DNA of 64,000 nucleotides from Paenibacillus sp. BIHB 4019 (GTDB taxonomy: Bacteria > Bacillota > Bacilli > Paenibacillales > Paenibacillaceae), in the NCBI RefSeq assembly GCF_002741035.1, contig NZ_CP016808.1, forward strand, positions 930,001-994,000, in the 5' to 3' direction. The notes under the pieces were generated by a model. The model was given only the letters and a program-made list of their open reading frames with translations. It was not told the origin of the DNA and ran no database searches. The stretch's first letter is position 1, and every line of letters starts with the position of its first letter. This document shows positions 9,548 to 17,013 of the stretch, piece by piece. Position numbers and translations under genes: made by a program.

Positions 9548-10459
9548 CAGCCCTTGGTCGTATTTGCGAGCAATCCTATTCACCCCAATAACGAGCAGGA
9601 AAGCGATTAACGATTCGAACAAGCCCATCGCCGTCGTCAGGCTGAACTGCGCCTGCTGCAAGCCCATTTTATAAATATAGGTGCTGATGACCTCCGACAC
9701 GCCGGATACCGCATCATTTTGCAAATTGTACACTTGGTCAAAGCCGACCTCCATCACCCGGCCCATCGCCAAAATCAGCAGCAGCACAATCGTGTGCCGA
9801 ATGCCTGGCAGCGTAATATGCCAAATTTGCCGCCACTTGGTCGCACCGTCGATGCTCGACGATTCATAAAGCGCCGGGTTGATCGTTGTAAGCGCTGCCA
9901 AATATATGATCGTATTGAAGCCCATTTCCTTCCAAACACCGGCGCCGACGAAAATCGCTGTCCACGAAAACGAATCGTACAGGAAGGAGCGCGTCTCCAC
10001 CGAAAACAGCTCTAAAATTTTATTAATCGACCCGCCGTCGGTTGCGAACAGCGTCAGAACGATGCCCGCCACAATAACCCATGAGAAAAAATGCGGCAAA
10101 TAGACGATCGTTTGAATCCATTTTTTAAACCAGGATCGTCCGATCTCGTTAATCATGAGCGCCAGCACGATCGGAATCGGGAAGCCGAACGCCAGATTGA
10201 GCAGACTGAGCCAGAAGGTGTTCCAAATAATTTGCGTCGTGTTTGCTGTCGTGAACAGCAGCTCATAGTTTTTCCAGCCGACCCACGGACTGCCGAGAAT
10301 GCCGTCAGCGAAATTATAGCTTTTGAAAGCAATAATCAGCCCGCCCATCGGGATGTACTTAAAAATCACATAAAACGCTATGACCGGCAGCAGCATCGCA
10401 TAGAGCCATAGATTTTGCTTGAATTTCAGCGTGCTTATCGTTTGCCTTGGTGTGCTCAT
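9542..10459 (-). CDS. Carbohydrate ABC transporter permease (LplB/UgpA type)
   Basis: 305 residues, six membrane helices. The amino end has the YVIFKYIPMGG motif typical of LplB-like permeases, and the EAA loop appears as ESSSIDGATKW...LPGI. It forms the import channel with the LplC-type partner. Start ATG 10459 has GGAGGG four bases upstream. First gene of the transport operon, 120 bases behind the response regulator. The stop codon coincides with the edge of the repeat A element. Confidence 0.92.
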   Translation of the reverse strand: MSTPRQTISTLKFKQNLWLYAMLLPVIAFYVIFKYIPMGGLIIAFKSYNFADGILGSPWVGWKNYELLFTTANTTQIIWNTFWLSLLNLAFGFPIPIVLALMINEIGRSWFKKWIQTIVYLPHFFSWVIVAGIVLTLFATDGGSINKILELFSVETRSFLYDSFSWTAIFVGAGVWKEMGFNTIIYLAALTTINPALYESSSIDGATKWRQIWHITLPGIRHTIVLLLILAMGRVMEVGFDQVYNLQNDAVSGVSEVISTYIYKMGLQQAQFSLTTAMGLFESLIAFLLVIGVNRIARKYDQGLF

Positions 10460-10526
10460 GTGGCCCTCCTGTCTGCTTTGGCTTTCATCTACCTCAAGTA
10501 TAAACAGCGCAAAAAAAAGAACCCTT

Positions 10527-10558
10527 AAAAAATTATAGATAAAAACTATAACTTTTTT
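10527..10558 (-). promoter_or_regulatory. AT-rich inverted repeat before the permease operon
   Basis: An ATTATAG/CTATAAC-type imperfect inverted repeat flanked by A and T runs lies between the response regulator stop and the LplB-type gene. It could act as a weak terminator of the regulator transcript or as an operator. The sequence AAGGGTTCTTT just downstream resembles AAGGGGTTCTTT upstream of the kinase gene (13608-13619), a possible shared regulator site. Confidence 0.35.
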
Positions 10559-10579
10559 GGCTCTTTTCCAAACTCGTGC

Positions 10580-11425
10580 CTAGTGGCCGCGGCGGCATTC
10601 CTTTGGCGATATTTGATAATATTGCTTGAACACGTTGGTAAAATAGTTCGGCTCATCGAAGCCGGTCGCACTCGATATTTCGAAAATTTTCAAATCAGTC
10701 GTTTTCAGCAAATGCATCGCCTGCTCCATGCGAACCCGGGTGACGAAGCTCGTGAAGCTTTCACCCGTCGTCTTCTTGAACAAGACGCTGAAATAGCTCG
10801 GATTCAGGTGTATGTGTGCGGCAACCTCCGCCATGCGGCAGGCCTCGGCAAAATGCTGCCCGACATAGGCGATTGCCTTGTCAATCGCGCTTTCCGGCTT
10901 CCCTTGCATGAGCTGGGCGAGCTTCGCCTCATGCGAGGTTGCAGGGCTGGATGAAGAATGTACAACTGACAAACTTGCCTGCTCACCAAGCGGCAGCGTA
11001 CTCGCGAGCGCCGCCGTCTGCTGTTCCCGCTCCATCAGCTGCCTGCTCTGGAAGCGTTCATTGGCTTTGCCAAGCACGAGCCGCACATCCTCCTCCGTGC
11101 AGGGCTTGACTAGATAGTCCAGCACGCCAAGCTTAAGCGCCGCCTGCGCATAGTCGAAGCTGCGAAAACCCGTCAGGACGATGACAATCGTATCCGGATG
11201 GCAGCGCCGCAAATGGGTTACCAGCTCAATGCCATCCATCGCCGGCATGCGGATATCTGTGAGCACTAAATCCGGCTTGTGCTGCTCAGCCAGCTTGAGC
11301 GCATCCAGCCCGTTAGCGGCCTCGCCCACCACATTCCATGCATGACCGCTCTCTTCGATCATTCGAACAAGCCCTCTGCGAAAATGACGCTGATCCTCCA
11401 CTACCATTGCGTTGCCGAATCCCAT
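10580..11425 (-). CDS. Response regulator with AraC-type DNA-binding domain (YesN-like)
   Basis: 281 residues: CheY-like receiver at the amino end (acidic VVED, phospho-acceptor Asp57 in LTDIRMP, LVKP lysine motif) and a two-helix-turn-helix AraC domain in the last 100 residues (AACRMAEVAAHIHLNPSYFS and the second FDEPNYFTNVF helix). It is short for the family, which often has a longer middle region. Phosphorylation by the kinase encoded 25 bases upstream should control the transporter genes. Start ATG 11425 has AGGAG at eight bases. Confidence 0.92.
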   Translation of the reverse strand: MGFGNAMVVEDQRHFRRGLVRMIEESGHAWNVVGEAANGLDALKLAEQHKPDLVLTDIRMPAMDGIELVTHLRRCHPDTIVIVLTGFRSFDYAQAALKLGVLDYLVKPCTEEDVRLVLGKANERFQSRQLMEREQQTAALASTLPLGEQASLSVVHSSSSPATSHEAKLAQLMQGKPESAIDKAIAYVGQHFAEACRMAEVAAHIHLNPSYFSVLFKKTTGESFTSFVTRVRMEQAMHLLKTTDLKIFEISSATGFDEPNYFTNVFKQYYQISPKECRRGH

Positions 11426-11450
11426 TGGCGCTGCTCCTCTCTTTTCGCTG

Positions 11451-13496
11451 CTAAGCGGTCAGCTTAGGCAAATATAACCGCATTATTGTCCCCTTCGTCA
11501 GCTCGCTCTCGATTTCCAGCCGATACGGCGCTCCGTACAGCAGCTCAATACGGCGCGACACGCTGCGAACACCTAAATTGTCCCGGCGCTCAGCGCTGCT
11601 GCCTTCATCTGTGTCCGCCTGCCATGACGCTGCCGAAAGCCTGCCGCCGGATGGTTCCATCCCCATCGCAGCATCCGCTGAGACATCTGCTAGGGCATCC
11701 GCCGCTCGTTCCGCTCGCGCCGCCTGCTCTTGCGCCTGCATTTGCCGCGCCGTTGCTGCCATTCGGGCCTGCTCCTGCGATCGCATTTGACGCGCCGTTT
11801 CTGCGTTCCGGGCCTCCTCCTGCGATCGCATTTGCCGCGCGGACGCTGCTATCCGAGCCTCCTCCAGCACGCCCGATCCGCCATGCAGCAGCTCGTCAAT
11901 AAGCGCTTGCGGCATGCCGCACCCATTATCTGCAATATCGAAGCGCAGGAAGCAATCCTCCTCGGCGATTCGAATATGCAGCGTTTTATGCGACAGGGTG
12001 CTTAGAAACGCATGCTGAAACACATTTTCCACCAGCGGCTGGAGCAGCGAGCGCATCACCTTGTAAGGCATTACCTGCTCATCTGCATCGATGGTGAATG
12101 CCAGGTCCGTCTCGAACAGCTCCGCCTGAATCTTCACATAGTTGCGGATCTGGCGCACCTCTTCCTGCACCGTTGTCGGCGTTCGGACGGGCATCAGCGA
12201 ATGGCGCAGCAGTCCAGATACGGCCGCGATCAGTGCAGCTGTGTCGCGCTCGCCCCCTGCCTGCAGCTTCCAGTACACCTCATTGAAGAAATTGTACAAA
12301 AAATGGGGATTCAGCTGCGCTTGCAGCGCCTTAAGCTCTGCCTCCCTCTCGCTGAGCTGCGTCATATACACCTCTTTAATAAGCTGCTCCACATGCTCAG
12401 CCATAGCATTGAAGCTGTCGCCGATATACGCAAGCTCATCATTTGATCGCACCTCAATGCGCGTCTCGAATTTGCCGTCGCGCAGCCGTTTGAGGCCGCG
12501 CAGCAAATCGCTCAGCGGACGCAGCAGCCGCTCGGCAGCGAGCGCAATCAGCATGCTCGCCAGCACGGCGCTGATCAGTCCGGCGATGACGATCTTTTCG
12601 GCAATACGCCGATTTTTATCTTGAATTTCCAGCATTGACTTGGCATTGACCAGCTCAAAGCCGTCTGTGCCGGCGCGGCTCGACTTGCTGCGCGCATACA
12701 CCTCGTCATCGCTCGCCCAAGAATCGGGCAGCTGGCGAATTTCCGCTAAGCGCTCTGCCGTCAGCCCTTTCTCATTGGTGTAGAGCAGCTGCTCGCCATT
12801 AAACAAATACACCTTGCCTGCATTATTTTTGGTCAGCTCGCTTAAGCTGCCTGCCAAATATTGCTCGTCAATCGTAATGACCAGCATGCCGTAGGGCTGA
12901 AGCGAGTTATTTTTCATCAGCCTGGTTGCCACAATCGTATGCCTAAAGCCATCTGGCTCAATGCCGCTTGGCAGCGCCATATTCATCCACACCAGCTGGC
13001 CGCTCGTTCCCTTCACCTTGCCGCGAATTTGGCCGAGCGCCTCCTCATCCAGCGCATTTATGACCGGCGTATTGTAGCGATAGTAAATCATGCCGTTCGT
13101 CAGATTAAACATGTAAAGGCCCGTTATGTAGGGCGCATCGGACTTTAGCTGATTGATGAGCTCATCGATGCGCTCCTTCTCCAAATACAGCTCGAACGCA
13201 TCCTCATCCTTGTAGGTATTGAACCGTCCGATCATTTCCTCGATTTCCTTGTGAAAAACAATCGTCTGCGAGATGCGCTTCATTTCCTGCACCTTAAGCT
13301 CCAGCTTCGTCAACGCCTCGCAGTTCGTAATCGCCACCTGCTTGCTCATTTCCTCCTTGAACAGCCGCTGATTGCTTTGGTAGGTCAAATAGCCTGCCGT
13401 GCCGGAGGCGACCATGAGGATACACGTTAAACTGGCGATAAGCTTGAGTTTAAAGCTTTTGGTAGCGCTTACCCAAATCTTCGGCCAAATTCTCAT
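11451..13496 (-). CDS. Sensor histidine kinase (YesM-like) with repeat insertion in the ATP lid
   Basis: 681 residues. One membrane helix near the amino end, an extracellular sensor domain, a second helix near residue 315, HAMP, the His_kinase H-box (LQAQLNPHFLYN) and a C-terminal HATPase domain (N-box ENVFQHAF, G1 DNGCGMP, G2 LGVRSVSRRIELLYG). Between G1 and G2, where the family normally has a short ATP lid, about 95 residues are inserted. Residues 546-590 are three 15-residue repeats of the pattern (E/Q)AR-x-A-x-(T/S)-ARQM-xx-QE, followed by a degenerate Ala/Ser/Glu-rich stretch. The reading frame is intact. Autophosphorylates in response to an extracellular, probably carbohydrate, cue and signals to the adjacent regulator. 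Confidence 0.92.
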   Translation of the reverse strand: MRIWPKIWVSATKSFKLKLIASLTCILMVASGTAGYLTYQSNQRLFKEEMSKQVAITNCEALTKLELKVQEMKRISQTIVFHKEIEEMIGRFNTYKDEDAFELYLEKERIDELINQLKSDAPYITGLYMFNLTNGMIYYRYNTPVINALDEEALGQIRGKVKGTSGQLVWMNMALPSGIEPDGFRHTIVATRLMKNNSLQPYGMLVITIDEQYLAGSLSELTKNNAGKVYLFNGEQLLYTNEKGLTAERLAEIRQLPDSWASDDEVYARSKSSRAGTDGFELVNAKSMLEIQDKNRRIAEKIVIAGLISAVLASMLIALAAERLLRPLSDLLRGLKRLRDGKFETRIEVRSNDELAYIGDSFNAMAEHVEQLIKEVYMTQLSEREAELKALQAQLNPHFLYNFFNEVYWKLQAGGERDTAALIAAVSGLLRHSLMPVRTPTTVQEEVRQIRNYVKIQAELFETDLAFTIDADEQVMPYKVMRSLLQPLVENVFQHAFLSTLSHKTLHIRIAEEDCFLRFDIADNGCGMPQALIDELLHGGSGVLEEARIAASARQMRSQEEARNAETARQMRSQEQARMAATARQMQAQEQAARAERAADALADVSADAAMGMEPSGGRLSAASWQADTDEGSSAERRDNLGVRSVSRRIELLYGAPYRLEIESELTKGTIMRLYLPKLTA
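11727..11861 (-). repeat. In-frame 45-bp tandem repeat inside the histidine kinase gene
   Basis: Three consecutive 45-base units, each encoding 15 residues with the core ARQM(R/Q)(S/A)QE. The nucleotide similarity is high enough to suggest replication slippage. The units sit between the G1 and G2 boxes of the kinase ATP-binding domain. Confidence 0.9.
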
Positions 13497-13640
13497 CTAC
13501 CGCTCACCCCCATTATGTATCCAGTATAGGTAAGAGGATCCAAGAGCGCAAACCCCTTTTTTAATATAGCTTGCACAAATCGCAAACCCCTATAAATTTT
13601 CTGTTATAAAGAACCCCTTCCTCCTCAACCGTTTTTAACT

Positions 13641-13710
13641 TTGTCGCAAAAGTGCATATTTCATTGTCGCAATCTGCTCATTTCATTCGGTTCTCAGCCC
13701 GTGATAGAAT
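13641..13710 (+). promoter_or_regulatory. Direct-repeat activator site and promoter of the oxidoreductase operon
   Basis: TTGTCGCAA occurs at 13641-13649 and again at 13664-13672, each followed by TGC and ATTTCA, giving a 23-base direct repeat. A -10-like TAGAAT lies at 13705-13710 with a poor -35 (TTCATT at 13682-13687) adjoining the second repeat. This arrangement is typical of AraC-family activator sites, and an AraC gene is third in the operon. The assignment of that protein is inference. Confidence 0.6.
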
Positions 13711-13759
13711 GAGCGCAAGAAAAGCGATATGCAAGCAATATACTTGAGGAGGATGTACG

Positions 13760-14842
13760 ATGTCAGCAATATTTAAAGTCGCGCTCATCGGCTGCGGCGG
13801 CATTGCAAACGGCAAGCATCTGCCAAGCCTAAGCAAAATCAGTGAAGCAAGCCTTGTCGCCTTTTGTGATATTCAGCGCTCCAATGCGGAGCAAGCTGCT
13901 GCCCAGTATGGCACGCCAGGTGCAATAATTTACGAGGATTACCGCGAGCTGCTCGCTGACCCATCGATTGATGTCGTTCATGTGTGCACCGCTAACGATA
14001 CCCATGCCGAAATCGCCATTGCAGCGCTGGAGGCTGGCAAGCATGTCATGTGCGAGAAGCCGATGGCGAAAAAAGCCGCCGATGCCCGTGCCATGGTAGA
14101 AGCCGCGAAGCGCTCCGGCAAAAAGCTCACCATCGGCTACAACAACCGTTTCCGTTCCGACAGCCTGCTGCTCAAAAAAATGTGCGAAGCCGGCGAACTT
14201 GGCGACATCTATTATGCGAAGGCCCATGCGCTGCGGCGGCGCGGCGTTCCCACTTGGGGCGTATTCCTCGACGAAGACAAGCAAGGCGGCGGCCCGCTGA
14301 TCGACATTGGCACGCATGCGCTGGATTTGACGCTGTGGCTCATGAACAACTACGAACCCCATGTCGTGCTGGGCACGTCCTATCATAAGCTGTCCAAGCG
14401 TGAAAATGCCGCCAATTCCTGGGGCCCATGGGACCCGGCGAAATTTACCGTTGAAGACTCCGCCTTCGGCATGATCGTCATGAAGAACGGCGCGACCATT
14501 ATGCTCGAAGCCAGCTGGGCGCTGAATACGCTCGATACGAAGGAAGCCCGCACGACGTTAAGCGGTACAGAAGGCGGCGCAGATATGACAGATGGACTGC
14601 GCCTAAACGGCGAGAAATATGGTAAACTGTACGAGAATCAAATCAAGCTCGATCCGAAGGGCGTCGATTTCTATGAAGGCAAGAAGGAATCGATGCAGGA
14701 TGTGGAAATGAGGCTGTGGTTTGATGCGCTGCTGAATGATACGGAGCCGGTCGTCACGCCAGAGCAGGCTTGTGTTGTTTCGGAGATACTAGAGGCCATT
14801 TATGAATCCGCTGCGTCAGGTAAAGCGGTATACTTCGACTGA
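13760..14842 (+). CDS. Gfo/Idh/MocA family NAD(P)-dependent oxidoreductase
   Basis: 360 residues. The amino-terminal Rossmann fold has the dinucleotide motif IGCGGIANGKH. The EKPMAKK motif with the catalytic lysine lies near residue 100, and the C-terminal alpha/beta half carries the GGGPLIDIGTHALD motif with the Asp/His pair of the family. Such enzymes oxidise or reduce sugars, inositols and their derivatives at a ring carbon. The substrate is unknown. Ribosome site GAGGAGG seven bases before ATG. It starts the plus-strand operon divergent from the kinase gene. Confidence 0.92.
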   Translation: MSAIFKVALIGCGGIANGKHLPSLSKISEASLVAFCDIQRSNAEQAAAQYGTPGAIIYEDYRELLADPSIDVVHVCTANDTHAEIAIAALEAGKHVMCEKPMAKKAADARAMVEAAKRSGKKLTIGYNNRFRSDSLLLKKMCEAGELGDIYYAKAHALRRRGVPTWGVFLDEDKQGGGPLIDIGTHALDLTLWLMNNYEPHVVLGTSYHKLSKRENAANSWGPWDPAKFTVEDSAFGMIVMKNGATIMLEASWALNTLDTKEARTTLSGTEGGADMTDGLRLNGEKYGKLYENQIKLDPKGVDFYEGKKESMQDVEMRLWFDALLNDTEPVVTPEQACVVSEILEAIYESAASGKAVYFD

Positions 14843-14859
14843 AAGCGAGGCTTCTCTAC

Positions 14860-15882
14860 ATGCAAAAACCGATTCGCACAGCTGTATTAAGCTTCTGGCA
14901 TGTGCATGCGAAGGACTACGCCTTGCAGGCACAGCAGCATCCAGGCACCGAGCTCGCCGCTATCTGGGACGAGCAGCCGGAGCGCGGCCGGGCGGAAGCT
15001 GAAGCCCGGGGAATCCGTTTCTATGAGCAGCTGGACGAGCTGCTGGCGGAGGCCTCCATCGACGCTGTGATTGTGACTGCCCCAACGGCCGACCATCCGG
15101 AAATCATAAAAGCAGCAGCAGCGGCGGGCAAGCATATTTTTACCGAAAAGGTTATCGCCTTGACGCTTGCGGAGTGCGACGGCATTTTGGAGAGCGTGCG
15201 GCAAGCTGACGTTGCGCTAACCGTATCGCTGCCCCGGCTGAATACGCCGTTCACGCAAGCCGCACAGCAGTTGGCTAGCGATGGCTTGCTTGGCGAGTTA
15301 ACGCTTGTGCGCGCTCGCCTGTCCCATAGCGGCGCTTTGCCCACCGAGCTTGAACCGCTCGGCTATTTGCCGGAAGCTTTCTTCCAGCAGGCTCAAAGCG
15401 GCGGCGGCGCCCTAACTGATCTCGGCTGCCATCCGATGTACTTGGTGCGGCTGTTTCTGGGCATGCCGAGCAGCGTGAGCGCAAGCTTCGGTTATGTGAC
15501 CGGCAAAGAAGTCGAGGACAACGCAGCCGTCACGCTGCGATATGCGAGCGGAGCGCTTGGCCTTGTGGAGGCCGGGTTCGTCAACCACGCCTCCCCGTTC
15601 ACGCTTGAGCTGCATGGTACCAAAGGCAGCCTGATTTACTCCGCGCTGGACGGCAAGCTGATGTACCGGAGCGTGCTGCTCGAAGAAAATGGCAGCAAGC
15701 GCTGGCATGAAGCTCCGCTTCCAGCCGCGCTCCCCACCTCCTTCGAGCAGTGGGTCAGCCACATTCGCGGCGGTACGAGAGCCGAGCATAATATTGCTCT
15801 CGCAAGGGATTTAACAAGGTTAATTGAAGCATCCAATCAATCGGCTTTAAGCGGCGTTGCCTGGCAGCTCGGGGGCCGCTAG
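14860..15882 (+). CDS. Gfo/Idh/MocA family oxidoreductase (second)
   Basis: 340 residues, cytoplasmic. The amino end (VLSFWHVHAKDYA) has a less canonical dinucleotide loop than its neighbour. TEKVIALT replaces the usual EKP motif, so the conserved Pro is a Val, and GGGALTDLGCHPMYL contains the C-terminal Asp/His pair. The two paralogues are 17 bases apart and probably act sequentially on the same sugar, for instance by oxidation and re-reduction. The ribosome site is weak (GCGAGG). Confidence 0.88.
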   Translation: MQKPIRTAVLSFWHVHAKDYALQAQQHPGTELAAIWDEQPERGRAEAEARGIRFYEQLDELLAEASIDAVIVTAPTADHPEIIKAAAAAGKHIFTEKVIALTLAECDGILESVRQADVALTVSLPRLNTPFTQAAQQLASDGLLGELTLVRARLSHSGALPTELEPLGYLPEAFFQQAQSGGGALTDLGCHPMYLVRLFLGMPSSVSASFGYVTGKEVEDNAAVTLRYASGALGLVEAGFVNHASPFTLELHGTKGSLIYSALDGKLMYRSVLLEENGSKRWHEAPLPAALPTSFEQWVSHIRGGTRAEHNIALARDLTRLIEASNQSALSGVAWQLGGR

Positions 15883-15891
15883 CCTAAGATG

Positions 15892-15940
15892 CCTCCTGCC
15901 GGAAACAGGCTGCAAGCAGCCTGTTTCCAGCAGGAGGTTT
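15892..15940 (+). terminator. Hairpin after the second oxidoreductase
   Basis: A 21-base arm starting CCTCCTGC pairs with its complement at 15917-15937 (one mismatch) and is followed by TTTTG. It may attenuate transcription into the AraC gene, only 40 bases downstream. Confidence 0.8.
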
Positions 15941-15979
15941 TGAGCATTATCATTTCTCTTGGTCATGGAGGAGCCTGGC

Positions 15980-16999
15980 ATGGAAACGAATCACCAGCAG
16001 CGGGGCAGCGGCAGCACATATCCCTATGAGCTTATGCAGGAGCAGCAGCATGCGCTTGAGCATCTGCATGCCGATTTTCGCTGGGGCGGCTACGGCATCA
16101 AGGTCATGCGTTTTCATCATGCGGCCTTCCCACCGGGCAAAATCATCCCCTTCCACAAGCACTCGGAGGAATTTGAGTTTCATTTCATTGCGCAGGGAAG
16201 CGGCTCCGTCATCATCAGCGATACGTTCCATGCGCTTACGGCTGGCATGATGTATTTAACGAAGCCTAATGTTATGCATTATCAGGAGGCAAGCGCAGAT
16301 GAAGGCATGAATGAGCTGTGCCTGCGCATTCAAATTGTCGATTTGGATGCGAAAAGCCAGCAGGGGGAGCAAGCGACCGCGGCCGCTATCGCGAGGGACA
16401 ACGAACCGTTCGAAGGTCGCGGCTGGGGCGAAAGTTGGGAACGCGCCGAAGCGAAGGCCTGCATGGAGCAGCTTGCGCTCATTCCCGAGCTTCCGATTGC
16501 TGACAGCTTCCGCTGCATGGAATGCTTTCTGGATGCTTATCGCGCCTGGTACGAGGGACAGCCCGGGCTTTATTCGATTTTGAAGCAATCGATCATTAAC
16601 ATTATGCTGCGAATGAGCCGGGGTTATTTTCCCATTGCAAGGCAGCCGCTTCCATCCAGAGATATGATCCATTTCCGCTATAAGCTGGCGGAGCAGTTTA
16701 TTAAAGACAATTACCAGGAGCCGTTCACGCTGGAGCTTGTGGCAGAGCGCGTCCAGATTAGCGCGCGCCAGCTGCAGCGCATTTTCAAAACGCATTCCGA
16801 CCAAACGTTCAGCAGCTACGTAGAACAAGTCAGATTGGCCCATGTGTGCACGCAGCTGCTTGAAAGCAGCGAGACGGTCGAGGTGCTGGCCCAGCAGCAT
16901 GGTTTCTCCAGCGCAAGCTATCTACACCGTGTCTTTCGCAAAAAATACGGCTGCACTCCCGCTCAATACCGCAAGCATTCAAAACAACCACAAACCTAA
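15980..16999 (+). CDS. AraC family transcriptional regulator with cupin sensor domain
   Basis: About 339 residues. The amino half is a cupin-like ligand-binding domain (PGKIIPFHKHSEEFEFHF pattern). The C-terminal 100 residues are two helix-turn-helix motifs (TLELVAERVQISARQLQRIF; then GFSSASYLHRVFRKKYG). No receiver domain, so it probably senses a sugar ligand directly. Start ATG 15980 has GGAGGAG six bases upstream; a TTG at 15959 would lie before that site. A likely activator of the operon it sits in, acting on the direct repeats at 13641-13672. Confidence 0.9.
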   Translation: METNHQQRGSGSTYPYELMQEQQHALEHLHADFRWGGYGIKVMRFHHAAFPPGKIIPFHKHSEEFEFHFIAQGSGSVIISDTFHALTAGMMYLTKPNVMHYQEASADEGMNELCLRIQIVDLDAKSQQGEQATAAAIARDNEPFEGRGWGESWERAEAKACMEQLALIPELPIADSFRCMECFLDAYRAWYEGQPGLYSILKQSIINIMLRMSRGYFPIARQPLPSRDMIHFRYKLAEQFIKDNYQEPFTLELVAERVQISARQLQRIFKTHSDQTFSSYVEQVRLAHVCTQLLESSETVEVLAQQHGFSSASYLHRVFRKKYGCTPAQYRKHSKQPQT

Positions 17000-17013
17000 A
17001 AAGGAGCAACATC

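Noticed and set aside
11486..11902. Long open frames on the opposite strand of the kinase repeat region
   Set aside because: They are Pro/Ala/Arg-rich mirror frames created by the GC-rich repeat on the coding strand; no ribosome site, and the minus-strand kinase has full conserved domains.
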